From assembly GCF_900090245.1 (NCBI RefSeq), contig NZ_FMDN01000012.1:62001-126000 (forward strand): a DNA stretch of 64,000 nt. Reading direction: 5' to 3'. The notes beneath the pieces are model-generated. The model made no database searches, was not told where the DNA came from, and worked only from the letters and a program-made list of their open reading frames with translations. The position numbers and the translations under genes are program-made. Source of the stretch: Micromonospora halophytica. Lineage in GTDB: Bacteria; Actinomycetota; Actinomycetes; Mycobacteriales; Micromonosporaceae. Shown here in pieces: positions 1-9,084 of the stretch; position 1 is the stretch's first letter, and the number at the start of each line of letters is the position of its first letter.

Positions 1-3000
1 CCGACCGGGTCGCCGTCGCCGCCGTCAACGGGCCCGGCTCCGTCGTCGTCTCCGGTGCCGCCGCCGCCATCGACGAGCTGGCCGAACTCTGGACCGGGCG
101 GGGGGTCAAGGTCCGCCGGCTGCGGGTCAGCCACGCCTTCCACAGTCCGCTGATGGAGCCGATGCTCACTGAGTTCGCCGCCGTCGCCGCCGGCCTCGAC
201 CTGCGCGCACCCACCCTGCCCGTGGTGTCCAACCTGACCGGTGAGCTGGCCGACCCGGCGCAGCTGTGCACGCCCGAGTACTGGGTGCGGCACGTCCGCG
301 AGGCCGTCCGCTACGCCGACGGCGTCCGCACCCTGCGCGCCCACGGCGTCGGCACCTTCGTCGAGGTCGGCCCCGACGCGGTCCTCGCCGCCCCCACCGA
401 GGAGACCCTCGCCACCGTCGGGTCCGCGCCCGACGTCGCCCCCGCCGTCGTGGTGCCCGTGCTGCGCCGCGACCGCCCGGAACGCCGCGTCCTGCTCGCC
501 GCGCTCGCCCACCTGCACGTCGCCGGCACCCCGGTCCGCTGGGCGGACCTCTTCGCCGACCGGCCCGGCCGCCTCGTCGACCTGCCCACCTACCCGTTCG
601 AGCGGCAGCACTACTGGGTGCCCGCCGAGGCCCCCGCCGACCCGGCCGGCACCACCGCCGGCTCGGGCCTGCTCGACCGGCGGTTCTGGGAGGCCGTCGA
701 ACGCGCCGACCTCGACGCGCTGCGCGACACCCTCGCCGTCGACGACGAGACCGCCGCAGAGTCGCTGCGTACCCTGCTGCCCGTCCTCGCCGACTGGCGC
801 CGGCAGCGGCAGGCGCATTCCCTGCTCGACGGCTGGCGGTACCGGGCCGAGTGGCAGGTCACCGCGGAACCCGCTGCCGGCCGCCTCGCCGGCGCCTGGC
901 TGCTGGCCGTCCCCGCCGGCCTCGACGACGACCCCGCCGTCCGCGCCGTGCACGCCGCGCTCACCGACGCCGGCGCCGACGTGACGTCGCTGCCGGTCGC
1001 CCCCGACGTCGACCGGGCCGCCCTCGCCGCCATCCTCACCGGGACGGACACCGCCGGGATCGTCTCCCTGCTCGCCTGGGAGCCACCCACCGCCGACACC
1101 GCCGCGCTGCCCGGCCTCACCGCCACCCTCGCCCTCGCCCAGGCCGCCGGAGACGCCGGGCTCGCCGCGCCTCTGTGGCTGGTCACCCGGGGCGCGGTCG
1201 CCGCCGCCTCCTACGACCGGCTCGCCGACCCCGCGCAGGGCGCGCACTGGGGGCTCGGCCGGGTGGTGGGCGTCGAGGCCCCGCACCGCTGGGGCGGGCT
1301 CGTCGACCTGCCCACCCAGCCCGACGCCCGCGCCGCCGGCCGGCTCGCCGCGATCCTCACCGGCGGGGGCGGCGAGGACCAGTTCGCGGTACGCGGGCCC
1401 GGCGTCTTCGTCCGCCGCCTGGTCCGCGCCGGCCTCGGCGACCGCCCCCCGGTACGCCGCTTCACGCCCACCGGGACCGCCCTGGTCACCGGCGGCACCG
1501 GCGGTCTCGGCGCCCGCGCCGCCCGCTGGCTCGCCGCCGCCGGGGCCGCACACGTCGTGCTGGTCAGCCGGCGCGGCCCCGACGCCCCCGGTGCGGCCGA
1601 GCTGGAGGCCGAGCTGACCGGCCTCGGTGCCCGGGTCACCGTTGCCGCCTGCGACATCGCCGACCGGGCCGCGCTCGCCGCTCTGCTCGAGCGCGTCGAG
1701 GCCGACGGTCCGCCGGTCCGCATCGTCGTGCACACCGCGGGCGTCGCCCAGACCACCCCCCTCATGGAGGTCACCCCCGCCGAACTGGCCGAGGTGACCG
1801 CCGGCAAGACGGCCGGCGCCGCCCACCTGCACGACCTGCTCGCCGACCGGGAGCTGGACGCCTTCGTCGTCTACTCGTCCATCGCCGCCACCTGGGGCAG
1901 CGCCGGCCAGGTCGGGTACGCCGCCGGCAACGCGTACCTCGACGCGCTCGTGCAGCAGCGCCGCGCCGACGGGCGGGCCGGCACCGCCATCGCCTGGGGC
2001 CCCTGGGCCGACGGCGGGATGCACGGCGCGGACTCCGACCGGCAGCTGCGCCGCCGGGGCGTCCCCGCGATGGACCCCACCGTGGCCATGGACGCGCTGC
2101 GGCAGGCCCTCGACCACGACGACGTCACCCTCACCGTCGCCGACGTCGACTGGAGCCGGTTCGCCCCCGCGTACGCCTCCGCCCGGCGGCGGCCGCTGCT
2201 GGAGGGCGTACCCGAGGCGAAGGCCGCCCTCGACGGTGGCGTACCCGCCGACGACGGTGACGAGGGCCCCGCCGCGACCCTGCGCCGCCGGCTGGCCGAG
2301 CTGACCCCGGCCCGGCGGGAGGAGCAGGTCACCGACCTGATCCGCGAGCTCGCCGCCGACGTGCTCGGCCACGACGGTGGGGCCGCCGCCGTCCCGGCCG
2401 GCACCGCGTTCCGGGACCTCGGCTTCGACTCCCTGACCGCCGTGGAACTGCGCAACCGGCTCGTCGCCGCCACCGGGCAGGCCCTGCCCACCACCCTCGT
2501 CTTCGACCACCCCAACCCGGTCGTGCTGGCCCGCTTCCTGCTCACCGGGATGTTCGGCGGCGCCACCGGGGACACCCCGGCCACCGTCGTGTCCACCATG
2601 GACCGCGACGAGCCCGTCGCCATCGTCGCCATGTCCTGCCGCTACCCGGGCGGCATCGACGACCCCGAGCAGCTGTGGCGGCTCGTCGCCGACGGGACCG
2701 ACGCCGTAGGCGACTTCCCCACCAACCGTGGCTGGGACCTCGACCGCCTCTTCGACCCCGACCCCGACAACCCCGGCACCAGCTACGCCGACCAGGGCGG
2801 ATTCCTCCACCAGGCCCCGGACTTCGACGCCGGGTTCTTCGGCATCTCCCCGCGCGAGGCCCTCGCCATGGACCCGCAGCAGCGGCTGCTGCTGGAGGCC
2901 TCGTGGGAGGCGGTGGAGCGGGCAGGGGTTGACCCTGCGGGGTTGCGGGGTTCGCGAACAGGGGTGTTCGTGGGCACCAACGGCCAGGACTATGGGGCCC

Positions 3001-6000
3001 TGTTGATGGTCGCCGCCGACGAGGTGGAGGGATTCGCCGGTACCGGGAACGCCGCGAGTGTCGTGTCGGGTCGGGTGGCGTACGCGTTGGGGTTGGAGGG
3101 GCCGGCGGTGTCGGTGGACACGGCGTGTTCGTCGTCGCTGGTGGCGTTGCACCTGGCGGTGCAGGCGCTGCGGCGCGGCGAGTGCGACCTCGCCCTGGCC
3201 GGCGGCGTCACGGTGATGGCCACCCCCGGCACGTTCGCCGAGTTCTCCCGCCAGCGCGCCCTCGCCGCCGACGGCCGCTGCAAGCCCTTCGCCGCCGCCG
3301 CCGACGGCACCGGCTGGGGGGAGGGCGTCGGGGTGCTCCTCGTCGAGCGCCTCTCCGACGCCCGCCGCAACGGACACCCGGTCCTCGCGATCGTGCGCGG
3401 CAGCGCGGTGAACTCCGACGGCGCGTCCAACGGGCTGACCGCGCCGAACGGCCCGTCGCAGCAGCGGGTGATCCGGCAGGCCCTCGGCACCGCCGGGCTG
3501 ACGAACGCCGACGTGGACGTGGTCGAGGCGCACGGGACCGGTACGACGCTGGGCGACCCGATCGAGGCGCAGGCGCTGCTGGCCACGTACGGGCAGGACC
3601 GGCCCGCCGACCGGCCGCTGCTGCTCGGCTCGATCAAGTCGAACATCGGCCACACCCAGGCGGCGGCCGGTGTGGCCGGCGTGATCAAGATGGTGCAGGC
3701 GATGCGGCACGGTCTCGTCCCGGCGACCCTGCACGTCGACGCGCCGTCGCACCACATCGACTGGTCGGCCGGGGCGGTGGAACTGGCCACCGAGGCGCGG
3801 CCGTGGCCGCAGGTGGACCGGCCGCGCCGGGCGGCGGTCTCCTCGTTCGGCATGTCCGGCACCAACGCCCACGTCATCATCGAGCAGGCCGACGAGCCCG
3901 CCGAACCGGTCGTCGTGACTGCCCCGGGGCTGGTCGATGCGGCGGTGTCGGTGTGGTCGGTGTCGGCGCGGTCGAAGGGTGCGCTTGCCGGTCAGGCCGC
4001 TCGGCTGGCGGTGTATGTGCGGGAGCGCGGCGGTCTGGATCCGGCGGCGGTGGCGTGGTCCCTGGCCACCACCCGGTCGGCGTTCGACCAGCGTTGTGCG
4101 GTGGTCGGTTCGACGGTCGAGGAGTTGTTGTCCGGTCTGGACGCGGTGGCGGCCGGCGCGCCGGCGGGCAGCGTGGTGTCCGGTGTCGCTGCGGCGCAGG
4201 GTGCGGGTCCGGTGTTCGTGTTCCCGGGTCAGGGGGCGCAGTCGGCGGGGATGGCGGCCGGTCTGGTCGGTCGGACTCCGGTGTTCGACGCGAAGCTGGC
4301 CGACTGCCAGCGGGCCCTGGCTCCCTACCTGGATGTGGATCTCGTCTCGGTGCTCACCGGTGAGGACGAGTCGTGGCTGGAGCGGGTGGAGGTCGTGCAG
4401 CCCGTCCTGTGGGCTGTCGGTATCGCTCTGGCGGCGGTGTGGCAGCACGTTGGTGTGGTGCCGCAGGCGGTGATCGGTCATTCGCAGGGTGAGATCGGCG
4501 CGGCGTGTGTGGCGGGGATCCTCTCCCTCGATGACGCGGCGAAGACGGTGGCGTTGCGGTCGCGGGCGTTGGCGGTGTTGCGGGGTACGGGCACGATGGC
4601 CTCGATCGACCTGCCCGCCGACGCGGTCGTCGAGCGGCTGCCGGGGTTCGAGGGTGTTGGTGTGGCGGCGGTGAATGGTCCGTCGACGGTGGTGGTGTCG
4701 GGTCCGCCGCAGCCGGTGGCGGATCTGGTCGCATGCACCCACGTGGACTATGCCTCGCACTCGGCGGCGGTGCAGGAGGTCGCCGAGCAGTTGCGTGCGG
4801 ATCTGGCGGACGTGGCTCCGCAGTCGGGCCATACCCGTCTGGTGTCGACGTTGACGGGTGACTGGGTGGACCCGACGTCGATGTGCGCCGATTACTGGTA
4901 TGACAACCTGCGTCAGACCGTGCAGTTCGACGCGGCCGTCCGCACCGCGATCGCCGCCGGGCACACCACGTTCGTGGAGATCAGCCCGCACCCGGTGCTC
5001 ACCATGCCGGTGACGGCGATCCTGGATGACACCGACACCAGCGGGCACACGTTGGGCAGTCTGCGTCGGGGTGACGACGACGCGACCCGGTTGCTGACCA
5101 ACCTGGCCACCGCGCACACCATCGGCCTGCCCGTCGACCTCAGCACGGTCCTGACCCGCACGCCGACCGTCGACCTGCCCACCTACGCCTTCGACCGGGG
5201 CAGCTACTGGCTGCGGCCACCCGCGCACCGGGCCGGGGACGTCGGCTCCGCCGGCCTCCAGGACGCCGGCCACCCGCTGCTCAGTGCCGCCATCGCGGTC
5301 GCCGACGACCAGACGGTGGTGCTCACCGGGCGGTTGTCGGCGCGTACCCATCCGTGGCTCGCCGACCATGCGGTCGGTGGGGCGGTGATCGTCCCCGGCA
5401 CCGGCCTGGTCGACATGGTGGTCCGGGCCGGCGACGAGGTCGACGCCGGCCAGGTCGGCGACCTCACCCTGATCAGCCCGCTCGTCCTGCCGCCGGGCGG
5501 GGCCGTGCAGGTGCAGGTGCGTGTCGGCGCGCCCAGCGACACCGGCGAGCGGACCGTGACCGTGCACTCCCGCCCCGAGGCAGACGGCGACACCTGGACC
5601 CGCCACGCCGAAGGGCTGCTGCTGCCGCAACTGCCCGCCCCGCTGGTCGTACCGGGGGAGTGGCCGCCCGCCGACGCCGTCGAGGTCGACGCCGACCTGG
5701 ACGCCTGGTATGCGGAGATGGCGGCCGGCGGCCTCGGCTACGGCCCCGCCTTCCGGGGCCTGCGCCGGGTGTGGCGCGGCGCCGACGAGGTGTACGCCGA
5801 GGTGGCCCTGCCCGACGAGGTGGCCGCCGACGCGTCCCGGTTCGGGCTGCACCCCGCGCTCTTCGACGCGGCGCTTCAGGCCAGCGGGCTGACCGCCCTG
5901 CTGGGCGACGGTGACGCCACCGGGACGGGCTGGATGCCGTTCGCGTTCCGCTCCGTCGGCCTGCACGCCCACGGTGCCACCCGGCTGCGGGTACGGCTGC

Positions 6001-9000
6001 GGCCGCTCGGCCCCGACACCGTCGCGGTCACCCTCGCCGACACCGCCGGTCAGCCGGTCGCCACCGTCGAGTCGCTGACCTTCCGCCCGGTCACCGCCGG
6101 CCGGGCCGACGAGGCCGCCGCCCTGCGCCGCACCTCGCTGTTCCACCTGGACTGGACGCCGCTGCCGCAGCAGGCCGACGCGGAGGCGCCGGCCGCCCGC
6201 TGGGCGGTGCTCGGCGACGACACCCTCGGTCTCGCCGCCGCGCTGACCGCCGCCGGACACCCCGTGAGCACCCACGCCGACCTGGCGACGCTGGTCGCCG
6301 CGATCGCGGACACCGGGGACGTACCCGACGTGGTCGTCGCGCAGCGGACCGGCTCGGACCCGGCGCGGACCGGCGAGGCCGCAGCGGCCCGGACCGGCGA
6401 GGCCGCACACGACGCCGCCCGGGACGCCCTCACGCTCGTGCAGGACTGGCTCGGTGAGCCCCGGCTGGAGGGCGCCCGCCTGGTCCTGCACACCACCGGC
6501 GCGGTCGGCGCGGCCCCCGGCGAAGCTCCCCGCGACCTCGCCCGGTCCGCCCTGTGGGGGCTGGTCCGGTCGGCGCAGGCCGAGCATCCCGGCAGGTTCA
6601 CGCTGCTCGACACCGACGACGCCGCCGTCTCCCTCGCGGCCCTCCCGGCGGCCGTCGCCGCCGGCGAGCCGCAGGTCGCGGTCCGCGACGGCGTTCCGCT
6701 CGCGCCCCGGCTGGTCCGGGCCCGGGACGCCGGGGTGCTGCCGCTGCCCGGCGACACCGTGCCGTGGCGCCTGGACGTCACCGAGAAGGGCACCCTGGAG
6801 AACCTGGCCGTGCTGCCCTGCCCGGAGGTCACCGAGGCGCTGCCGGCAGGTCAGGTCCGGGTCGCGATGCGCGCCTCCGGCCTCAACTTCCGGGACGTGG
6901 TGCTGACCCTCGGCATGGTCCCCGACCAGGAGGTGCTGGGCAACGAGGGCGCCGGTGTGGTGCTCGAGGTGGGCCCCGGGGTCACCGGCGTCGCACCCGG
7001 CGACCGGGTGATGGGCCTGTTCTCCGGCTCCTTCGCCACGGTCGCGGTCACCGACCACCGGCTGGTCACCCGGATCCCCGACGGCTGGTCGTACGCGGAG
7101 GCCGCCACCGTGCCCGTGGTGTTCCTGACCGCCTGGTACGGACTGGTCGAGCTGGCCCGGCTGACGGCGGGGGAGTCCGTGCTGGTGCACGCGGCGGCCG
7201 GCGGTGTCGGCATGGCCGCCGTGCAGATCGCCCGCCACCTCGGCGCCGAGGTCTACGGCACCGCCAGCCCCGGCAAGTGGCCGGCGTTGCGGGCCACCGG
7301 CTTCGACGACGCGCACGTCGCCTCCTCCCGCACCCTCGACTTCGTCGACGAGTTCCGCGACCGCACCGGCGGACGCGGCGTCGACGTGGTGCTCAACGCC
7401 CTCAGCGGGGAGTTCGTCGACGCGTCGCTGCGGCTGCTGGCCCCCGGCGGCCGGTTCGTCGAGATGGGCAAGACCGACAAGCGGGACCCGGAGCGGGTCG
7501 CCGCCGACCACCCCGGGGTCAGCTACCAGGTCTTCGACCTCATCGAGGCGGGCCAGGACGCCATCGGCCGGATGCTCGCCGAGCTGATGGCGCTCTTCGC
7601 CGCGGGCGCGCTGCGCCCGCTGCCCCGCCGCGACTGGGACGTGCGCCGGGCCCCGGAGGCGTTCCGCTTCCTCAGCCAGGCCCGGCACGTCGGCAAGCTC
7701 GCCCTGAGCATCCCGCAACCGCCCCGGCTCGACGGCACCGTGCTGGTCTCCGGCGCCACCGGGACCCTGGGCGCGCTGCTCTGCCGGCACCTGGTCACCG
7801 CGCACGATGCCCGGCACCTGCTGCTGGTCAGCCGGCGCGGTCCGGACGCCGAGGGCGCCGACGCGCTGCTGGCCGACCTCAAGGCGCTCGGCGCGGAGGT
7901 GTCGATCGTCGCCGCCGACCTGACCGACCCGGACGCCGTCGCCGACGTGCTGTCCATGGTGGACGCCCGGCACCCGCTGCGCGCCGTCGTGCACGCCGCC
8001 GGCGTCCTCGACGACGCCACCGTCGAGTCGCTCACCCCCGACCGGCTCGACGCGGTGCTGCGGCCGAAGGTCGACGCGGCCTGGCACCTGCACCAGGCCA
8101 CACTCGACCACGAGCTGACCGCGTTCGTGCTCTTCTCCGCCGCCGCCGGCGTGTTCGGCGGCCCGGGGCAGGGCAACTACGCCGCCGGCAACGCGTTCCT
8201 CGACGCCCTCGCCGAGCAGCGTCGGGCCCTCGGCCTGCCGGCGGTCTCCCTCGCGTGGGGCCGGTGGGCGCAGGCCAGCGGCATGACCGGACACCTCGAC
8301 GCCGCCGACATCCGCCGGCTCGACCGGGGCGGCATGGCCGCCCTCTCCACCGACGAGGCGCTGGCCCTGTTCGACGCCGCCTGGCGCTCCGAACGGGCGG
8401 TACTGGTGCCCGCGAAGATCAGCACCGGGACGGCCGCGGCCGGCACGCCGGTGCACCCGCTGCTGTCCGGACTGGTCCGCCCCGCCGGCCGTCGGGCCGC
8501 CGCCGGCGAGGTCGCCGACGGGCAGGCGTTCGCCGAGACGCTGCGCGGCCTGAGCGACGACAAGCGGGTACGCGCCCTGCGCGACCTGGTGCTGTCGCAC
8601 GTGGCCGTCGTCCTCGGCCACGGCGACCCGGCGGCCGTCGAACCCACCCGCGCGTTCCGGGAACTCGGCTTCGACTCGCTCACCGCGGTCGAGCTGCGCA
8701 ACCGGCTCGGTGCGGCCACCGGGCTGCGGCTGCCGGCCACGCTGGTCTTCGACAACCCGACGCCGACCGCGCTCGCCACACACCTGGCCGGGCAGTTCGG
8801 CCCCGCCGACGGGGCCGACCCGTCGGCGGCGGCCGGCCGGGAACTCGACCGGCTGGAGGCGGCGCTCGCCGGCCTCGACCCGGCCGACGACGCGTTCCGC
8901 CGGATCACCGACCGGCTGCACGGCCTGCTCGACCGGCTGGACGAGCGACAGTCCGACGCCAGCGGCGACGACGACCTCGAGTCGGCCACCGCCGAGAACA

Positions 9001-9038
9001 TCTTCGACCTGATCGACCGCGAGCTGGAGACGTCGTGA
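1..9038 (+). CDS. Modular type I PKS, 5'-partial (modules A and B)
   Basis: The reading frame is open from base 3, in the middle of an acyltransferase, so the gene starts upstream of the window. Visible order: AT (C-terminal part)-KR-ACP, then KS-AT-DH-ER-KR-ACP and a C-terminal docking region. The protein extends a polyketide bound to ACP phosphopantetheine arms by two rounds of condensation; it is cytosolic and would act as a homodimer. The end of the protein (about 8815-9035) is an acidic helical tail with LDRLEAAL and ends IFDLIDRELETS, the usual class 1a C-terminal docking domain, which should hand the chain to the coiled-coil N-terminus of the next protein, 46 bp downstream. The second AT carries a 10-residue deletion (see findings). 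Function as an extender PKS is certain; the number of modules upstream of base 1 cannot be seen. Confidence 0.97.
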   Translation, partial: DRVAVAAVNGPGSVVVSGAAAAIDELAELWTGRGVKVRRLRVSHAFHSPLMEPMLTEFAAVAAGLDLRAPTLPVVSNLTGELADPAQLCTPEYWVRHVREAVRYADGVRTLRAHGVGTFVEVGPDAVLAAPTEETLATVGSAPDVAPAVVVPVLRRDRPERRVLLAALAHLHVAGTPVRWADLFADRPGRLVDLPTYPFERQHYWVPAEAPADPAGTTAGSGLLDRRFWEAVERADLDALRDTLAVDDETAAESLRTLLPVLADWRRQRQAHSLLDGWRYRAEWQVTAEPAAGRLAGAWLLAVPAGLDDDPAVRAVHAALTDAGADVTSLPVAPDVDRAALAAILTGTDTAGIVSLLAWEPPTADTAALPGLTATLALAQAAGDAGLAAPLWLVTRGAVAAASYDRLADPAQGAHWGLGRVVGVEAPHRWGGLVDLPTQPDARAAGRLAAILTGGGGEDQFAVRGPGVFVRRLVRAGLGDRPPVRRFTPTGTALVTGGTGGLGARAARWLAAAGAAHVVLVSRRGPDAPGAAELEAELTGLGARVTVAACDIADRAALAALLERVEADGPPVRIVVHTAGVAQTTPLMEVTPAELAEVTAGKTAGAAHLHDLLADRELDAFVVYSSIAATWGSAGQVGYAAGNAYLDALVQQRRADGRAGTAIAWGPWADGGMHGADSDRQLRRRGVPAMDPTVAMDALRQALDHDDVTLTVADVDWSRFAPAYASARRRPLLEGVPEAKAALDGGVPADDGDEGPAATLRRRLAELTPARREEQVTDLIRELAADVLGHDGGAAAVPAGTAFRDLGFDSLTAVELRNRLVAATGQALPTTLVFDHPNPVVLARFLLTGMFGGATGDTPATVVSTMDRDEPVAIVAMSCRYPGGIDDPEQLWRLVADGTDAVGDFPTNRGWDLDRLFDPDPDNPGTSYADQGGFLHQAPDFDAGFFGISPREALAMDPQQRLLLEASWEAVERAGVDPAGLRGSRTGVFVGTNGQDYGALLMVAADEVEGFAGTGNAASVVSGRVAYALGLEGPAVSVDTACSSSLVALHLAVQALRRGECDLALAGGVTVMATPGTFAEFSRQRALAADGRCKPFAAAADGTGWGEGVGVLLVERLSDARRNGHPVLAIVRGSAVNSDGASNGLTAPNGPSQQRVIRQALGTAGLTNADVDVVEAHGTGTTLGDPIEAQALLATYGQDRPADRPLLLGSIKSNIGHTQAAAGVAGVIKMVQAMRHGLVPATLHVDAPSHHIDWSAGAVELATEARPWPQVDRPRRAAVSSFGMSGTNAHVIIEQADEPAEPVVVTAPGLVDAAVSVWSVSARSKGALAGQAARLAVYVRERGGLDPAAVAWSLATTRSAFDQRCAVVGSTVEELLSGLDAVAAGAPAGSVVSGVAAAQGAGPVFVFPGQGAQSAGMAAGLVGRTPVFDAKLADCQRALAPYLDVDLVSVLTGEDESWLERVEVVQPVLWAVGIALAAVWQHVGVVPQAVIGHSQGEIGAACVAGILSLDDAAKTVALRSRALAVLRGTGTMASIDLPADAVVERLPGFEGVGVAAVNGPSTVVVSGPPQPVADLVACTHVDYASHSAAVQEVAEQLRADLADVAPQSGHTRLVSTLTGDWVDPTSMCADYWYDNLRQTVQFDAAVRTAIAAGHTTFVEISPHPVLTMPVTAILDDTDTSGHTLGSLRRGDDDATRLLTNLATAHTIGLPVDLSTVLTRTPTVDLPTYAFDRGSYWLRPPAHRAGDVGSAGLQDAGHPLLSAAIAVADDQTVVLTGRLSARTHPWLADHAVGGAVIVPGTGLVDMVVRAGDEVDAGQVGDLTLISPLVLPPGGAVQVQVRVGAPSDTGERTVTVHSRPEADGDTWTRHAEGLLLPQLPAPLVVPGEWPPADAVEVDADLDAWYAEMAAGGLGYGPAFRGLRRVWRGADEVYAEVALPDEVAADASRFGLHPALFDAALQASGLTALLGDGDATGTGWMPFAFRSVGLHAHGATRLRVRLRPLGPDTVAVTLADTAGQPVATVESLTFRPVTAGRADEAAALRRTSLFHLDWTPLPQQADAEAPAARWAVLGDDTLGLAAALTAAGHPVSTHADLATLVAAIADTGDVPDVVVAQRTGSDPARTGEAAAARTGEAAHDAARDALTLVQDWLGEPRLEGARLVLHTTGAVGAAPGEAPRDLARSALWGLVRSAQAEHPGRFTLLDTDDAAVSLAALPAAVAAGEPQVAVRDGVPLAPRLVRARDAGVLPLPGDTVPWRLDVTEKGTLENLAVLPCPEVTEALPAGQVRVAMRASGLNFRDVVLTLGMVPDQEVLGNEGAGVVLEVGPGVTGVAPGDRVMGLFSGSFATVAVTDHRLVTRIPDGWSYAEAATVPVVFLTAWYGLVELARLTAGESVLVHAAAGGVGMAAVQIARHLGAEVYGTASPGKWPALRATGFDDAHVASSRTLDFVDEFRDRTGGRGVDVVLNALSGEFVDASLRLLAPGGRFVEMGKTDKRDPERVAADHPGVSYQVFDLIEAGQDAIGRMLAELMALFAAGALRPLPRRDWDVRRAPEAFRFLSQARHVGKLALSIPQPPRLDGTVLVSGATGTLGALLCRHLVTAHDARHLLLVSRRGPDAEGADALLADLKALGAEVSIVAADLTDPDAVADVLSMVDARHPLRAVVHAAGVLDDATVESLTPDRLDAVLRPKVDAAWHLHQATLDHELTAFVLFSAAAGVFGGPGQGNYAAGNAFLDALAEQRRALGLPAVSLAWGRWAQASGMTGHLDAADIRRLDRGGMAALSTDEALALFDAAWRSERAVLVPAKISTGTAAAGTPVHPLLSGLVRPAGRRAAAGEVADGQAFAETLRGLSDDKRVRALRDLVLSHVAVVLGHGDPAAVEPTRAFRELGFDSLTAVELRNRLGAATGLRLPATLVFDNPTPTALATHLAGQFGPADGADPSAAAGRELDRLEAALAGLDPADDAFRRITDRLHGLLDRLDERQSDASGDDDLESATAENIFDLIDRELETS
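3..2570 (+). other. PKS module A (partial): AT(malonyl)-KR-ACP
   Basis: Only the last part of the AT is present. Its HAFH motif near 130-141, in place of YASH, predicts malonyl-CoA. The KR has the nucleotide-binding motif GGTGGLG near 1495 and the catalytic Tyr at 1917-1919 (VGYAAGN). It lacks the LDD motif and has a Trp in ATWGSAG, the pattern of an A-type KR (L-hydroxyl). Gln rather than His lies three residues before the Tyr, so A1 is favoured. The ACP serine is at 2430-2432 in GFDSL. Predicted outcome: a two-carbon extension carrying a secondary alcohol. Confidence 0.93.
2890..3180 (+). repeat. KS N-terminal segment shared by modules B and E
   Basis: This segment and 18753-19043 are highly similar in DNA, with the same unusual codon choices (for example gagcgggcaggggttgac). 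They include the start of the KS and the active-site Cys. It is a second conversion or duplication tract distinct from the AT cassette. Confidence 0.7.
4201..5190 (+). repeat. Near-identical methylmalonyl-AT cassette, copy in module B
   Basis: The DNA from just before PGQGAQSAGM to the end of the AT is almost the same in modules B, E (20060-21095), G (30360-31370) and I (41040-42070); module H (36055-37070) is a more diverged copy. For example, 4941-5190 differs from 41821-42070 by about one base. The cassette uses more GGT, GTG and TTG codons than flanking DNA. This copy alone lacks 30 bp before YASH. Confidence 0.85.
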
Positions 9039-9084
9039 CCGCCAGCCGCAACGACCACGGCATGCCGAGTGAGGTGGGTCCACG

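Larger units (their letters stand above)
2610..8790 (+). other. PKS module B: KS-AT(methylmalonyl)-DH-ER-KR-ACP
   Basis: KS Cys is at 3126-3128 (DTACSSS), with EAHGTGT and KSNIGHTQ following. The AT has Ser at 4482-4484 (GHSQG) and YASH at 4749-4760, predicting methylmalonyl-CoA. The DH has the intact HxxxGxxxxP motif (His 5367-5369) and the second catalytic Asp in HPALFDAALQ (5865-5867). The ER lies at about 6780-7710 with NADPH motif HAAAGGVG. The KR keeps LDD (B-type) and Tyr 8178-8180. ACP Ser is 8676-8678. This is the only fully reducing module seen and should leave a methylene next to a methyl branch. Its AT is shortened by 10 residues at 4731-4742 compared with its four sister ATs, so activity is uncertain. 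Confidence 0.92.
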
